Positions 26,336 through 35,037 are shown, counted from the stretch's first letter. The stretch is 64,000 nucleotides of DNA from Bog-756 sp963835465 (GCA_963835465.1 CAWIFR010000004.1:1-64000); one strand, 5' to 3'. Notes: generated from the letters alone by a model not told the origin. Numbers and translations: made by a program.

Positions 26336-27355
26336 GTGGACGATCCAGTGATTCGTACGCTCTCGCTCGGGTTCCCGTGGGTAACGCAGGATCCGTTCCT
26401 GTTCTGCGTGCACCACGTGGACAACTATCCGGCCGCCAACGAGCACATGGGCCCAGTCGCCTCGCTCGAGGCACGAGACATCGGCATGGACTTCTCCGGA
26501 GCAGACGGGTGGAACATGTACCACGGCAGCACCGTCCCGGGCTTTCCGCAGCACCCCCACCGCGGGTTCGAGACGGTGACCTTCATGCGAAGGGGCGTCA
26601 TCGACCACTCGGACTCGTTGGGTGCCACCGCCCGGTTCGGACGCGGCGATGCCCAGTGGCTGACCGCCGGCCGGGGGATCGTCCACTGCGAGATGATGCC
26701 GCTGTTGGACCGGACCGGACCGAATCCCTCCGAGCTGTTCCAGATCTGGCTCAACCTCCCGGCGGCCCAGAAGATGGTGAACCCCTACTTCACGATGTTC
26801 TGGCACGAAGAGCTGCCCCAGCTGGTGGTGAAGGACGACGCCGGTCGCACCGCCGAGGTGACCGTCGTGGCCGGCCCGTTCGGAGTCGCCATCCCGTTGC
26901 CACCGCCTCCCGACTCATGGGCGTCACGGCCCGAGAACGAACTCGCCATCTGGCAGGCTCGGTTCGAGCCGGCTGCAGAGTTGACGCTTCCGACCACAGC
27001 CCACCTTGAGACCGTGCGGACGATGTATGTCTTTGCCGGAAGCGTCGGCTTGGGCGATAGCGCCTTGCCGGCCCCGGTGGGGGCAGTGCTCCGCTCCGAT
27101 GCTCCGGTGACGGTCACCGCAGGGAGCCAGGGGGCGGAGATCCTGATCCTCCAGGGAAGGCCGATCGGGGAGCCGGTCGCCCAGTACGGTCCGTTTGTGA
27201 TGAACGACCAGGCGGGAATCGAGCAGGCGTTCACGGACTACCGGCGGACCGGCTTCGGCGGGTGGCCGTGGGCAACCGACGACCCCGTGCACCCGGCGGA
27301 TGCAGGTCGGTTCGCCGTTCACCCTGATGGGCGTGCGGAGCACCCCGACGACTAG
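26336..27355 (+). CDS. Pirin family protein
   Basis: A 339-residue bicupin. The pirin N-terminal domain shows the metal-binding series FPQHPHRGFETVTFM and AGRGIVHCEMMP, plus SELFQIWLNLPAAQK; the C-terminal cupin includes AEILILQGRPIGEPVAQYGP and FVMN. Bacterial pirins act as quercetinases or regulators of redox metabolism. GTG 26336 has a strong AAGGAGG eight bases upstream. No obvious operon partner. Confidence 0.9.
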   Translation: MDDPVIRTLSLGFPWVTQDPFLFCVHHVDNYPAANEHMGPVASLEARDIGMDFSGADGWNMYHGSTVPGFPQHPHRGFETVTFMRRGVIDHSDSLGATARFGRGDAQWLTAGRGIVHCEMMPLLDRTGPNPSELFQIWLNLPAAQKMVNPYFTMFWHEELPQLVVKDDAGRTAEVTVVAGPFGVAIPLPPPPDSWASRPENELAIWQARFEPAAELTLPTTAHLETVRTMYVFAGSVGLGDSALPAPVGAVLRSDAPVTVTAGSQGAEILILQGRPIGEPVAQYGPFVMNDQAGIEQAFTDYRRTGFGGWPWATDDPVHPADAGRFAVHPDGRAEHPDD

Positions 27356-27469
27356 TCCGACCACGGACCCGGCGAGGACCGCTCCAGCCCTCGCGTCAGC
27401 GTCAGGGGCGAGCCGGCTGCCTTCCGCCCCGACCCCAGGCACGGTCGGTCGGCCCGTTCCAACTACGTT

Positions 27470-28384
27470 TCAGAAGCTGACTGCCGTCAGATTCTCGGAT
27501 ACCTCCCACAGCCTCGCCGCCAGGGCCGGGTCCTGTGCCTTGGCCGCCAGCTTGGCGGGACCGACCCGACCACCGATCTCGCCGGGCCCGGATGGTCCGT
27601 AATAGCCCGCGGAGGCCACTTCGGGAGATGTCGCCGCATAGACGATCGGACGTGCGGCGCTCTCCGCCGTGGGTACGAGTCCGGACATGGCCTTGGTGAA
27701 GCCCCGCTTCACCAGGCTGTCGTCGGGCCGCAGAATGGCCTCGGTGCGGGCGAAGCCGGGATGTGCGCCCGCGGATGTCAGACCCCAGCCTGCCGCTTCG
27801 CTGCGCCGCTGGAGCTCGGTCATGAACAGAAGGTTGGCCAGCTTCGACTGACCGTCGGCGCGCACCCGGCGGTAGGGATGCTCGGATTGCAGGTCGTCAA
27901 AGTCGATGTCCGCCCTTCGGTGCGCCAGGCTGCCCACCACCACGACTCGGGGGGCGACGGCGCCCTGCAGGAGTGGCAGCAGCGCCGAGGTGAGCGCGAA
28001 GTGACCGAGGTGGTTGGTGCCGAAGTGCAGTTCATAGCCGTCAGAGGTGACCTCGCGCCTCGGTGGCATGACGACGCCTGCATTGTTCACCAGCACATCC
28101 AGCCGCTCATAGCGGTCTCGCATGCGCTCACCGAAGACGGCGACTGAACGTAGATCAGCAAGGTCGACGCGTTCGAACGCCACGTCGGCATCCTCTAGCT
28201 CGTCTCTGATCGCCGTCGCTGCCCTGTCGCCAAGTTCGGGGTTGCGAACACCGAAGATCACGCGCATTCCAGTTCGGGCCAGGCCACGCCCGACCTCATA
28301 TCCGACACCCCTGGCCCCCGTGACCACCGCAGTACCCAAATTCGACCCCCCTCGGACTACCCCCGTCTCGATGGGCTGCAGCAT
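27470..28384 (-). CDS. Short-chain dehydrogenase with altered catalytic Tyr
   Basis: A 304-residue SDR resembling retinol dehydrogenase/protochlorophyllide-reductase-like members. The cofactor motif is VTGARGVGYEVG near residue 22, LVNNAG near 98, and the Ser is in VVVGSLAH. The catalytic YxxxK reads DGQSK (in RVRADGQSKLAN); the codon is GAC where relatives carry TAC, a one-base difference. Either activity is impaired or another residue serves. C-terminal AHPGFARTEAIL is typical. Confidence 0.8.
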   Translation of the reverse strand: MLQPIETGVVRGGSNLGTAVVTGARGVGYEVGRGLARTGMRVIFGVRNPELGDRAATAIRDELEDADVAFERVDLADLRSVAVFGERMRDRYERLDVLVNNAGVVMPPRREVTSDGYELHFGTNHLGHFALTSALLPLLQGAVAPRVVVVGSLAHRRADIDFDDLQSEHPYRRVRADGQSKLANLLFMTELQRRSEAAGWGLTSAGAHPGFARTEAILRPDDSLVKRGFTKAMSGLVPTAESAARPIVYAATSPEVASAGYYGPSGPGEIGGRVGPAKLAAKAQDPALAARLWEVSENLTAVSF

Positions 28385-28463
28385 AGGTTCTCATCTGGGC
28401 GGCCGAGCCGTTCCGTAAGACGGCTGAGCCTCTGCATCACCGGCTACCGGCCGGGCCGATGGG

Positions 28464-28895
28464 TCAGAGGCGCTGAATCGTCGCCTGGTCACCGAGGCCG
28501 TCGAAATAGTTGTCGAGCACATCACTGAACGCCTGCTCGCCGGAGGCGACCTCATGGAAGAGTGTCATCGACGAGCGCAGCTTCTGTGCGTCGATCTCCC
28601 CAAAGATCTCCTGTGCGGTCCGGCCCCTGAGTCGGGCCACGGTTCCGGCGCACTCGATGAGCCTTGGCCCGAGCACTGGATGAGCGAGATACGCCCTTGC
28701 CTCGTCGAGCGACGAGATTGCGTACACCCGGGCGGTCTCACTGCGCCCTAGCCCGACGATCTGGGGAAAGATGAACCACATCCAGTGGCTCACCTTTTGC
28801 CCTCGTCGCAACTCCTCGGTCACCCGGCCGTAGGTGCCGCCGGTGTTCTGGGCCGAGACGAATCGGTCGAGATGGTAGGGGTCGTTCATGCCCAC
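28464..28895 (-). CDS. DUF1810 family protein
   Basis: A 143-residue all-helical protein of the DUF1810 family (calpastatin-like name in some databases). Its hallmark segments are DRFVSAQN, VTEELRRGQKVSHWMWFIFP and ISSLDEARAYLAHPVLGPRL, with MTLFHEVASGEQAFSDVLD near the end. The family is linked to ADP-ribose/NAD-related nucleotide chemistry by association only. Start ATG 28895, or ATG 28889 two codons later. Single gene between an SDR and a TetR gene on the same strand. Confidence 0.85.
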   Translation of the reverse strand: MGMNDPYHLDRFVSAQNTGGTYGRVTEELRRGQKVSHWMWFIFPQIVGLGRSETARVYAISSLDEARAYLAHPVLGPRLIECAGTVARLRGRTAQEIFGEIDAQKLRSSMTLFHEVASGEQAFSDVLDNYFDGLGDQATIQRL

Positions 28896-29029
28896 CTCCT
28901 GTTTGGCGCCTGATTCCGAACCGTGCCGTCACCGGCACTGCATGAGTCCCACACAGCCACACGCCGGAGCGTGGCGGCCGCCGGACTGCTGTCGGCGTCA
29001 GAGCCGTGCCCCTGCACCGCTGGCTGTGG

Positions 29030-29602
29030 TCATCGGTTGGTGTCGGTGGTGATGTGGTCGAACAGGCCAGGACGAATCGGGGTGCACACGCCTTGTGCCC
29101 ACGATTCGTCCAGGTCGGCCACGTGGAGGGCGGCTCCGTTGTTGAGCAGCATGCCGAAGGCGAGGAACGCCTTGACGGTGACGGGATCGAGGTCGGTGAT
29201 CTCGGCGACCATCTGCCACATCCGCCCGAAGCTGGCGCGGACCGCTTCGCGGACCTCGGGGTCGCCACAGGCGGCGAAGCCCTGCAGCTGCAGCAGCAGC
29301 GAGGTACGGTCGGCCAGCATCTCGTTGTACTGAGAGCCCATCCGGCTCAGCGCATCAAGGCCGGTCTCGGGCCCTGCTGCGTCCCGCATGCCCGCCGTCA
29401 TGCGATCGAACGCTCCGACCATCACCTCTAGGAACAGGGCCTTCTTCGTCCCGAACATCCGGAAGATGTACGCCTGGGTGATCTCAGCACTCCGAGCGAT
29501 GTGCTCGGTCGATGCTCCGTGCAGTCCATGATCCGCGAACTCGCCTGCGGCGATCCGCAGCACCTGGGACCGCCGTTCGAATCCACTCATACGTGCGGCC
29601 AC
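29030..29602 (-). CDS. TetR/AcrR family regulator
   Basis: A 190-residue repressor. The HTH spans about residues 8-55 (RRSQVLRIAAGEFADHG, STEHIARSAEITQAYIFRMF, GTKKALFLEVM), and the C-terminal half resembles the AcrR type. It is divergent from a methyltransferase 46 bases away, and the dyad at 29617-29629 lies between the two starts, which makes that gene the probable target together with autoregulation. ATG 29590 (MSGFERR) is an alternative start. Confidence 0.85.
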   Translation of the reverse strand: MAARMSGFERRSQVLRIAAGEFADHGLHGASTEHIARSAEITQAYIFRMFGTKKALFLEVMVGAFDRMTAGMRDAAGPETGLDALSRMGSQYNEMLADRTSLLLQLQGFAACGDPEVREAVRASFGRMWQMVAEITDLDPVTVKAFLAFGMLLNNGAALHVADLDESWAQGVCTPIRPGLFDHITTDTNR

Positions 29603-29616
29603 GTCAATAGATTACT

Positions 29617-29629
29617 AGTTACTAACTAC
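29617..29629. promoter_or_regulatory. Probable TetR operator
   Basis: TAGTTA-C-TAACTA is a perfect 13-base dyad; extra half-sites (ACTAAC) flank it to 29636. It lies in the 46-bp gap between divergent tetR and methyltransferase starts. Confidence 0.6.
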
Positions 29630-29648
29630 TAACTGTTACCATGGGATC

Positions 29649-30437
29649 GTGGGCGACGACACCTGGGCCGGACTGGCTGACAAGTTCGTCGACGAGGCGT
29701 ACGCCTCCGTGAAGGGGTACGTGCGCACGTATGTGATGCACCAGCAGCTGCTCGAGCACCTGCCGGCGCCTCCGGCAGGCGTGCTCGATGTCGGCGGCGG
29801 GGCGGGCAACCAATCGTTTCCGCTGGCCCAAGCCGGCTACGAGGTGACACTGCTTGATCCGTCACCGGCGATGCTGGACAAGGCCCGACAGCGACTCCAG
29901 CGGCTGCCGGCGGAGGCGCAGCGCCGGGTGACGCTCCTCCAAGCCGACGGCGAGAACGCCGCCCAGGCCGTGCACGGCCGACGCTTCGCCGCCGTGTTGT
30001 GCCACGGAGTGCTCGGGTATCTGGAGCAGCCCGCGCCGATGGTCGGCCAGCTGTGCCGCTGTGCCGAATCCGGCGGCGTGGTCTCCATCATGACGGGCAA
30101 CGCCAGGACGATGGCAGTGCGACCGGCGTTGGAGCGGAGGTGGGACGATGCCCTGGCGTCATTCGACGCCAGGGTGGAGACGGGAGTGCTCGGAGTGCCG
30201 GGTCGGGCCGACACGGTGGAAGAACTGAGCGAGCTCCTGCAGAGCTGGGACGTGGAACCACTCGGCTGGTTCGGGGTGTGGCTGTTTGTCGACTGGCTCG
30301 AGTTCAGTGGCGCTACCTTGGACCCCAGCGATGCAACGCAGGTGGCCGCGGCAGCCGCCGTCGAACTTGAGGCCAGCCGTCGAGACCCCTACCGGCAGCT
30401 CAGCCGGGTCTTTCATCTCCTGGGCCGCAAAGTCTGA
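29649..30437 (+). CDS. Class I SAM-dependent methyltransferase (CmoM-like)
   Basis: A 262-residue methyltransferase. Motif I VLDVGGGAGNQSFPLAQAG lies near residue 45, then VTLLDPSPAMLDKARQRL, and FAAVLCHGVLGYLEQPAPMV. The overall pattern is close to the tRNA-wobble-uridine methyltransferase CmoM/SmtA group, although substrate assignment from this is weak. GTG 29649 is used; a nearby ATG at 29640 is in another frame. Control by the divergent TetR is likely. Confidence 0.8.
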   Translation: MGDDTWAGLADKFVDEAYASVKGYVRTYVMHQQLLEHLPAPPAGVLDVGGGAGNQSFPLAQAGYEVTLLDPSPAMLDKARQRLQRLPAEAQRRVTLLQADGENAAQAVHGRRFAAVLCHGVLGYLEQPAPMVGQLCRCAESGGVVSIMTGNARTMAVRPALERRWDDALASFDARVETGVLGVPGRADTVEELSELLQSWDVEPLGWFGVWLFVDWLEFSGATLDPSDATQVAAAAAVELEASRRDPYRQLSRVFHLLGRKV

Positions 30438-30812
30438 GCCGATGGGCCGGTGACGAAGACGGGTGTTGGCTACCTTCGTCCCCCTCTACTCGATAGCCCA
30501 TCGCCCGAAGGGATCAGGGCCGGGTCATCCGCTACCCCACCAAGTTCCCTCCTCCCTGGACGGCAAGGTCGTGAGCATCCGCCGCTCGTCACAGGTTGGC
30601 CATCGCCCAGTCCCTGACCTGGTCGGGAGCGGAGGGAGAGCAGCTTCCCCTCATGCCGTTGAGGCCGCAGATCCGTCTTCGACGGCGGTCGGTGATGCCC
30701 CTCGGGGACTCAGGGTCGAGCCGACCACCGGGTGCAATTCAACGCCGGCCGGCCTCTTGGCCATCACCCAGGCGCTCCAACGTTGCACGGTACGGGATCG
30801 GTTGCGTCGCGA
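30438..30812. other. Noncoding stretch after the methyltransferase
   Basis: About 375 bp. No frame has a recognisable product. It ends at the strong hairpin of the next entry. Confidence 0.4.
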
Positions 30813-30858
30813 AAGATGCAGACGAGCCGGGACCGAAGCCCCGGCTCGTCTGCATCTT
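30813..30858 (-). terminator. Hairpin terminator, 19-bp perfect stem
   Basis: The arms 30813-30831 and 30840-30858 are exact reverse complements around an 8-base loop. On the minus strand the loop reads GCTTCGGT, including a stabilising UUCG tetraloop. It starts 16 bases past the stop of the DUF6458-like gene and ends in CTTTC, so it most likely terminates that transcript; it may also act on plus-strand transcripts. Confidence 0.7.
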
Positions 30859-30874
30859 GGCGGGCGAAGCAGGT

Positions 30875-31126
30875 CTAGATGTAGCTGTCGTCCCGTCGGA
30901 TGACGTTGCCCTGACCGTCATCCACGGTGGTGCGATGACGACGGGGCCCACTTCCTGCGAACCACGCCCCCAAGGACAGGACCGCTCCGACAACCCCGAC
31001 GATCATCAAGATGACGCCCACATTGTGGATGTTGAACCCATGCTGATCTGGTCCTACGGTCACAGCAAAATCGAGCACCGCTCCTACTGCAAAGGCGATG
31101 ATGCTTGCTACAAGTCCACCTGCCAT
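30875..31126 (-). CDS. DUF6458-like small membrane protein
   Basis: An 83-residue protein with two membrane helices (VASIIAFAVGAVLDFAVTV and VGVILMIVGVVGAVLSLGAW) joined by a short segment containing FNIHNVG, and a polar tail (TVDDGQGNVIRRDDSYI). This is the plan of actinobacterial DUF6458 proteins, which have no assigned function. ATG 31126 begins the first helix directly. A similar-sized membrane gene lies just upstream on the same strand. Confidence 0.7.
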   Translation of the reverse strand: MAGGLVASIIAFAVGAVLDFAVTVGPDQHGFNIHNVGVILMIVGVVGAVLSLGAWFAGSGPRRHRTTVDDGQGNVIRRDDSYI

Positions 31127-31215
31127 GGCCTTCCTCCCTCTTCGCTGTTGCTGCCTTGTGCGGCCAGCCTCCAAACTCTGTCCGCGTCGGACGAGTTTCA
31201 AACGTTCCGCAGGAT

Positions 31216-31371
31216 CTAGAAGTAATGCCTCCGACCTCCGACTTCGCGTCCCGCCATTCCGAGGAGAAGGAGGATCAGGCCAATGACCAGAACGACAATG
31301 CCAATACTCCACAGAATCGCAATTTTTGCGATGAATCCGATCAGCATCAGTACCACTCCGAGGACGATCAC
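31216..31371 (-). CDS. DUF6131-like small membrane protein
   Basis: A 51-residue hydrophobic protein starting at GTG 31371 with a good RBS (AAAGGAG). Two helices (VIVLGVVLMLIGFIAKIAIL, IGIVVLVIGLILLLLGMAG) are followed by REVGGRRHYF, the end typical of actinobacterial DUF6131 proteins. Function unknown. It precedes the DUF6458-like gene by 90 bases, and the two may share a transcript that ends at the 30.8 kb hairpin. Confidence 0.7.
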   Translation of the reverse strand: MIVLGVVLMLIGFIAKIAILWSIGIVVLVIGLILLLLGMAGREVGGRRHYF

Positions 31372-31875
31372 GCTGGCTCCTTTTGGTCGTTGAATCGGGC
31401 CTCCTGGCGCTACCCGCAAGAGATCGTTGCTAAACACCCAGCGCAGACTCATGGGAAGGCTGCCCCGAGGGTGTCCGGCCAACCGAATCGATGGGTGCTC
31501 CCCATCGGCGGTGTGGGGGGTGGCATCCGCGGTGTGCGGGGTCGGAGCCGTCCGTCCGTGACTATCGCTGGGCTCACCGTGATGCTGGGTTCGCGGGACA
31601 GCCAAGCCGATCCGCCCTCGACTCGCCGATGGAGGCCGCACTTCGCGGTCGGGCTGAACCCGTCGGGTCCTGTTCGGGAACCGCTTCCGTGAATCAGAGG
31701 GCAGAACACCAGGCAGCCCCCCCCGGCACCTCAGGTAGGAGCTGGGACAGCTCCGGCTGCGAGACCTCCCGATCGGCCCATCCTGGCCGGTCATCGACCG
31801 TGATGGTTCGGGTGGCGACAGGCCTTATGGGACGATGGTTCGTGTTGCCAACTCCCGATACAGACAAGGAACCTC
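31372..31875. other. About 500 bp without a recognisable gene
   Basis: Open frames exist on both strands, as expected at this GC content, but none shows family similarity. It separates two divergent transcription units and should carry the promoter of the small membrane genes. Confidence 0.4.
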
Positions 31876-32133
31876 ATGCCGCCTAGCCCAAGTGCCATCC
31901 GCCTGGTCGGCCACCAGCGACGGTTCGCTGAATCCATCGCCCAGATCGACACGGAGTTGGAGTTCGCCTCAGGGGTGGCCGTTGCGGCCCGTCGGGATGA
32001 AGTGGTGGCTGCCGCCCGCGCCGCGTATGGGCCCACCGAGGATTTTCGTGGAGTGCGTGACGCCTGGGACGCCGTCTTCCCCGATGGCGTCTACAGCGCT
32101 ACGGGGTTGGCCGAGGCAAAGCGGCTGTCCTGA
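31876..32133 (+). CDS. Hypothetical protein (85 aa)
   Basis: An 85-residue soluble, mainly helical and acidic protein (FAESIAQIDTELEFASG, VAAARAAYGPTEDFRGVRDA). An AAGGAA precedes the ATG at reasonable distance. I do not recognise a family. It stands alone between a noncoding stretch and the convergent QueA-like gene. Confidence 0.5.
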   Translation: MPPSPSAIRLVGHQRRFAESIAQIDTELEFASGVAVAARRDEVVAAARAAYGPTEDFRGVRDAWDAVFPDGVYSATGLAEAKRLS

Positions 32134-32274
32134 GAGGGTCGGCCGCTATCGCCCGGCGGTTCCACACGGGACAGCCCCGATGATGGGTCGCTGTCGGTTC
32201 CGTGGCGTGCTGCCGACCGGGACCGGTCGAAGCAGGACGTCATGGTGGTGGCCCAGCGGTCGGTCGGTACCATC

Positions 32275-33330
32275 TCAGGGCAGGATGAGGTGGGTGTCCC
32301 CAAACTCGTGCCAACGGAACCCCTGTGCCAAGGCTGCTTCGTACGAGGCCCGGAGCAGCTCGCGCCCAGCGATCGCTTCGAGCATCATGAGGTGGGATGA
32401 TGCCGGCTCGTGCCATCCCGTGATCATGCCGTCGACGACCCGCATCCCACGGTCCGGGGTGACCACCAGATCGGTCCAGCCGTCGAAGGCGCTGACTAGG
32501 CCTTCGTCATCGGCGGCCGTCTCCAGAGCGCGCACGACGGTCGTCCCGACGGCGATCACCCGATGGCCCTCACGGTGCGCGGTATTCACCCACGTGGCGG
32601 TCGGCGCCGGGACGAGCATCCGCTCCGGGTAGGGCAGCTCGTCGGCCTCGAGTGACGCGACCCCGGTGTGCAGTACGAGGGGTACCACCCCCACCCCTTT
32701 GGCCACGAGGGCGGTGATGGCATCAGGGGTGAAGGGCCGACCCGCACTGGGCATCTCTGCACTGCCCGGCTTCGTTGCATAGACGTTCTGGTACATCTCG
32801 ATGGGCCACGGTCGTTCGACATAGCCGTAACGGATGGGGCGGCCGTGGGCGGCGAGCCAGGTGAGTGCGCGCTGCCCGAGATCGACCGTGGCGATCCACA
32901 GTCGTCCCTGCTCCCCGTAGGGCTGTTCGAGTACCGCCGAGGCCGTGCCGGCCAGCCGCAGGTGTCGTGGTGGCGGAGGTCCGGTCCAGCGCTCCGTCGT
33001 GCGGCCGATGATCCGACGGGGCTCCACCACCCATCTGTCCCCGTCCAACTGGGTGGACAGATGGATAGCCAGGACAGTCCCGTCATCGGCCAGCGCCTCG
33101 ACGGCGGCGGGCAGCGTTCCGGAGGTGTTGATGACCAGCAGGTCCCCAGGGTCCAGAAACCTCGGCAGGAAGACGAAGGAACTGGGAACGATCGACCCCG
33201 ATCCCCGGTAGGAGACGAGCATCCGGACGGCGTCCCGGGTGAGTCCTCGCGCCTCAGGTGGTTCGGAGGCCTCCAGGACCTCGGGCAGATCGTAGGTGTA
33301 GCGCTCCGGCGAGGCCGTAGTGGCGGTCAT
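32275..33330 (-). CDS. QueA-like S-adenosylmethionine:tRNA ribosyltransferase-isomerase
   Basis: A 351-residue protein homologous to QueA, which transfers the ribosyl part of SAM to preQ1-tRNA. Evidence: YDLPEVLEASEPPEARG at the N-terminus, DLLVINTSGTLPAA near residue 65, SAGRPFTPDAITALVAKGVG near 195 (QueA usually APTAGLHF here), VPLVLHTGVAS, and HEPASSHLMMLEAIAG near 310. ATG 33330 overlaps the upstream SDR stop by ATGA. No other queuosine gene lies in the window. The altered core motif and SDR partner hint at a relative with another substrate. Confidence 0.8.
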   Translation of the reverse strand: MTATTASPERYTYDLPEVLEASEPPEARGLTRDAVRMLVSYRGSGSIVPSSFVFLPRFLDPGDLLVINTSGTLPAAVEALADDGTVLAIHLSTQLDGDRWVVEPRRIIGRTTERWTGPPPPRHLRLAGTASAVLEQPYGEQGRLWIATVDLGQRALTWLAAHGRPIRYGYVERPWPIEMYQNVYATKPGSAEMPSAGRPFTPDAITALVAKGVGVVPLVLHTGVASLEADELPYPERMLVPAPTATWVNTAHREGHRVIAVGTTVVRALETAADDEGLVSAFDGWTDLVVTPDRGMRVVDGMITGWHEPASSHLMMLEAIAGRELLRASYEAALAQGFRWHEFGDTHLILP

Positions 33331-34019
33331 CGGAGTACCTCTGCGTCCGCCCGGTACCGGCCACTGGGAGCACCCGATTCCAGCAGGGCCCGGAAGGGAG
33401 TCACCACCGACTCCGGATCGGGTCGATCGGAGATGTCCTCGCCGGGAAACGCGGCCTGGTGCATGGCCGTTCGCATGTCGCCCGGATCGAATTGGTAGAT
33501 CCGCAGTTCCGGCTCCTCGGCGGCCAACACCTGGTGCAGCTGGTCGAGTGCGGCCTTGGACGATCCGTAGCCACCCCAACCTTCGTAACCTTCGACCGCG
33601 GCATCGGAGGAGAGGGACACCACCGTTCCCCGCGACCTACGTAGCTGAGGCAGCGCCTCTTGGATCAGCGCCAGAGGGGCCACGACGTTCACTTCGTACA
33701 CATGCCGAAGTTCAGCGAGCGGATAGTGCTCGAGCCTCGGCAACGGACTCGGACCGAGGGTGCTTGCGTTGTTGACAAGAAGATCCAACGAGCCGAACTG
33801 CAGAGCTGCTCGGAGGAGCGCGCTTCGGTGGCTTGCGGAGCTGACATCGCCGGCGATGAGCGTCGGGCAGCTGGTCACACGCCCCAGGCGGCCGCCGACC
33901 TCGTGAAGCGATGCTCGGTCTCGTCCGTCGAGGACCAGATCCCAACCCCGCCCGGCCAGATCGATGGCGAGCGCCCGCCCGAAGCCCCTTGATCCTCCCG
34001 TGATCACTGCGACCGGCAT
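33327..34019 (-). CDS. SDR family oxidoreductase
   Basis: A 230-residue SDR with all classical residues: VITGGSRGFGRALA, LLVNNAS, VVSLSSDAA for the Ser, and YGSSK for Tyr/Lys. Its stop overlaps the QueA-like gene's start in ATGA, so the two are translationally coupled and presumably functionally linked. It lies 97 bp from the divergent soxR gene, with the SoxR-type dyad between, so the operon may be redox controlled. Confidence 0.85.
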   Translation of the reverse strand: MPVAVITGGSRGFGRALAIDLAGRGWDLVLDGRDRASLHEVGGRLGRVTSCPTLIAGDVSSASHRSALLRAALQFGSLDLLVNNASTLGPSPLPRLEHYPLAELRHVYEVNVVAPLALIQEALPQLRRSRGTVVSLSSDAAVEGYEGWGGYGSSKAALDQLHQVLAAEEPELRIYQFDPGDMRTAMHQAAFPGEDISDRPDPESVVTPFRALLESGAPSGRYRADAEVLR

Positions 34020-34072
34020 CCCTGCACCTCCACCTTCGGTGACGCCATGAGCGCCCGTAGCAACACCGTAAG

Positions 34073-34092
34073 ACTTAAACTAATGTTCAAGT
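34073..34092. promoter_or_regulatory. Putative SoxR/MerR-type dyad
   Basis: ACTTAAAC-TAAT-GTTCAAGT is an imperfect inverted repeat (7 of 8 pairs) between the divergent soxR and SDR-QueA-like genes. MerR-family regulators bind dyads in such positions, and the half-site CTTGAAC resembles SoxR boxes. Confidence 0.5.
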
Positions 34093-34116
34093 CAAGAGAT
34101 TTGTTCAGGAGGTTGG

Positions 34117-34557
34117 ATGATGGACAACCTGCTCACGATCGGAGAGGTTGCCGAGCGCAGTGGTCTGGCCGCCTCGGCGATCCGGTTCTACGAGCGTCAG
34201 GGACTGGTGCACGCTGAACGCACCTCGAGCGGGCAGCGACGGTTCCGACGAGACGTGCTTCGGCGGATCGCCTTCATCCGGATCGCCCAGCGTGTCGGTT
34301 TGAGCCTGGAAGAGATCGTGGGGGCACTTGCCGCGCTCCCGGTGGAACACGCTCCCAGCCGGCGGGACTGGGAGCGTCTCAGTGCGGGTTGGGAGGAGCG
34401 CATCAAACAACGGATCACCCTGCTGGAGGCGCTACAGAGCGGTCTGTCGAACTGCATCGGGTGCGGTTGCCTGTCCCTCCGTACCTGCGCGCTCGCCAAT
34501 CCGGACGATGTGGCATCGACACTGGGTCCCGGGCCCCAATATCTGATGGGCAGCTGA
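34117..34557 (+). CDS. soxR: Redox-sensitive MerR-family activator SoxR
   Basis: A 146-residue MerR-family protein. The winged helix (LTIGEVAERSGLAASAIRFY, ERQGLVHAERTSSGQRRF) is followed by a dimerisation helix and the [2Fe-2S] cluster motif CIGCGCLSLRTC (Cys 113, 116, 118, 124; CX2CXCX5C), which defines SoxR. In actinobacteria SoxR senses redox-active small molecules and activates oxidoreductase and export genes. The divergent SDR-QueA-like operon is the natural first target candidate here. ATG 34120 is an alternative start. Confidence 0.9.
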   Translation: MMDNLLTIGEVAERSGLAASAIRFYERQGLVHAERTSSGQRRFRRDVLRRIAFIRIAQRVGLSLEEIVGALAALPVEHAPSRRDWERLSAGWEERIKQRITLLEALQSGLSNCIGCGCLSLRTCALANPDDVASTLGPGPQYLMGS

Positions 34558-34569
34558 GGGCCACCGACC

Positions 34570-35037
34570 ATTGGGCGGACTCGTGCACTTCGACTGGACC
34601 CACTGCACCTGTCCGGGGCGGGAGCCGCCATGTCCGCCCCCGAGACTCCCACCGCCCCAGGCCGTGAGCCTGGTGGCCGCGTCGAGCTCTCCCCAACTCG
34701 TGCCCCCACCACAGGTGGCGCGTTGTGTCCCGACATCCACCGTCACCGCCTTCATGGGCGTGAGATCGATCATCAGGCCGCCATCGCACAGAGCGTTGCC
34801 TGCCTAGTTGTGACCGCCGCCTCGGACGGACAGCTCGAGGCCCTCGCTGTGGGCCACATCGAGGGCGGCTACCACGTCGGCCGCCATGGTACAGCTTGCG
34901 ACGAGGGCTGGTCGTCGGGTGATGGCGCCGTTCCAGATGCGAACCACCTCGTCATACGACGATGAGCCCGGGAGCGAAACCTCACCCCCAAACGACTTGC
35001 GCAGCTCCTCGACCGTGTCGACTGCAACTTCCGCCAT
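34570..35037 (-). pseudogene. FAD-linked oxidase (BBE-type) N-terminal remnant
   Basis: MAEVAVDTVEELRKSFGGEV, then NGAITRRPALVASC and LSVRGGGHN form the start of a berberine-bridge-type FAD oxidoreductase. TAG at 34804-34806 interrupts right after RGGGHN. The same frame then continues with LMIDLTPMKAVTVDVGTQRA and GGGTSWGELDAATRLTAWGG before decaying near 34600. The catalytic and C-terminal domains are missing. Clearly non-functional. Confidence 0.75.
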
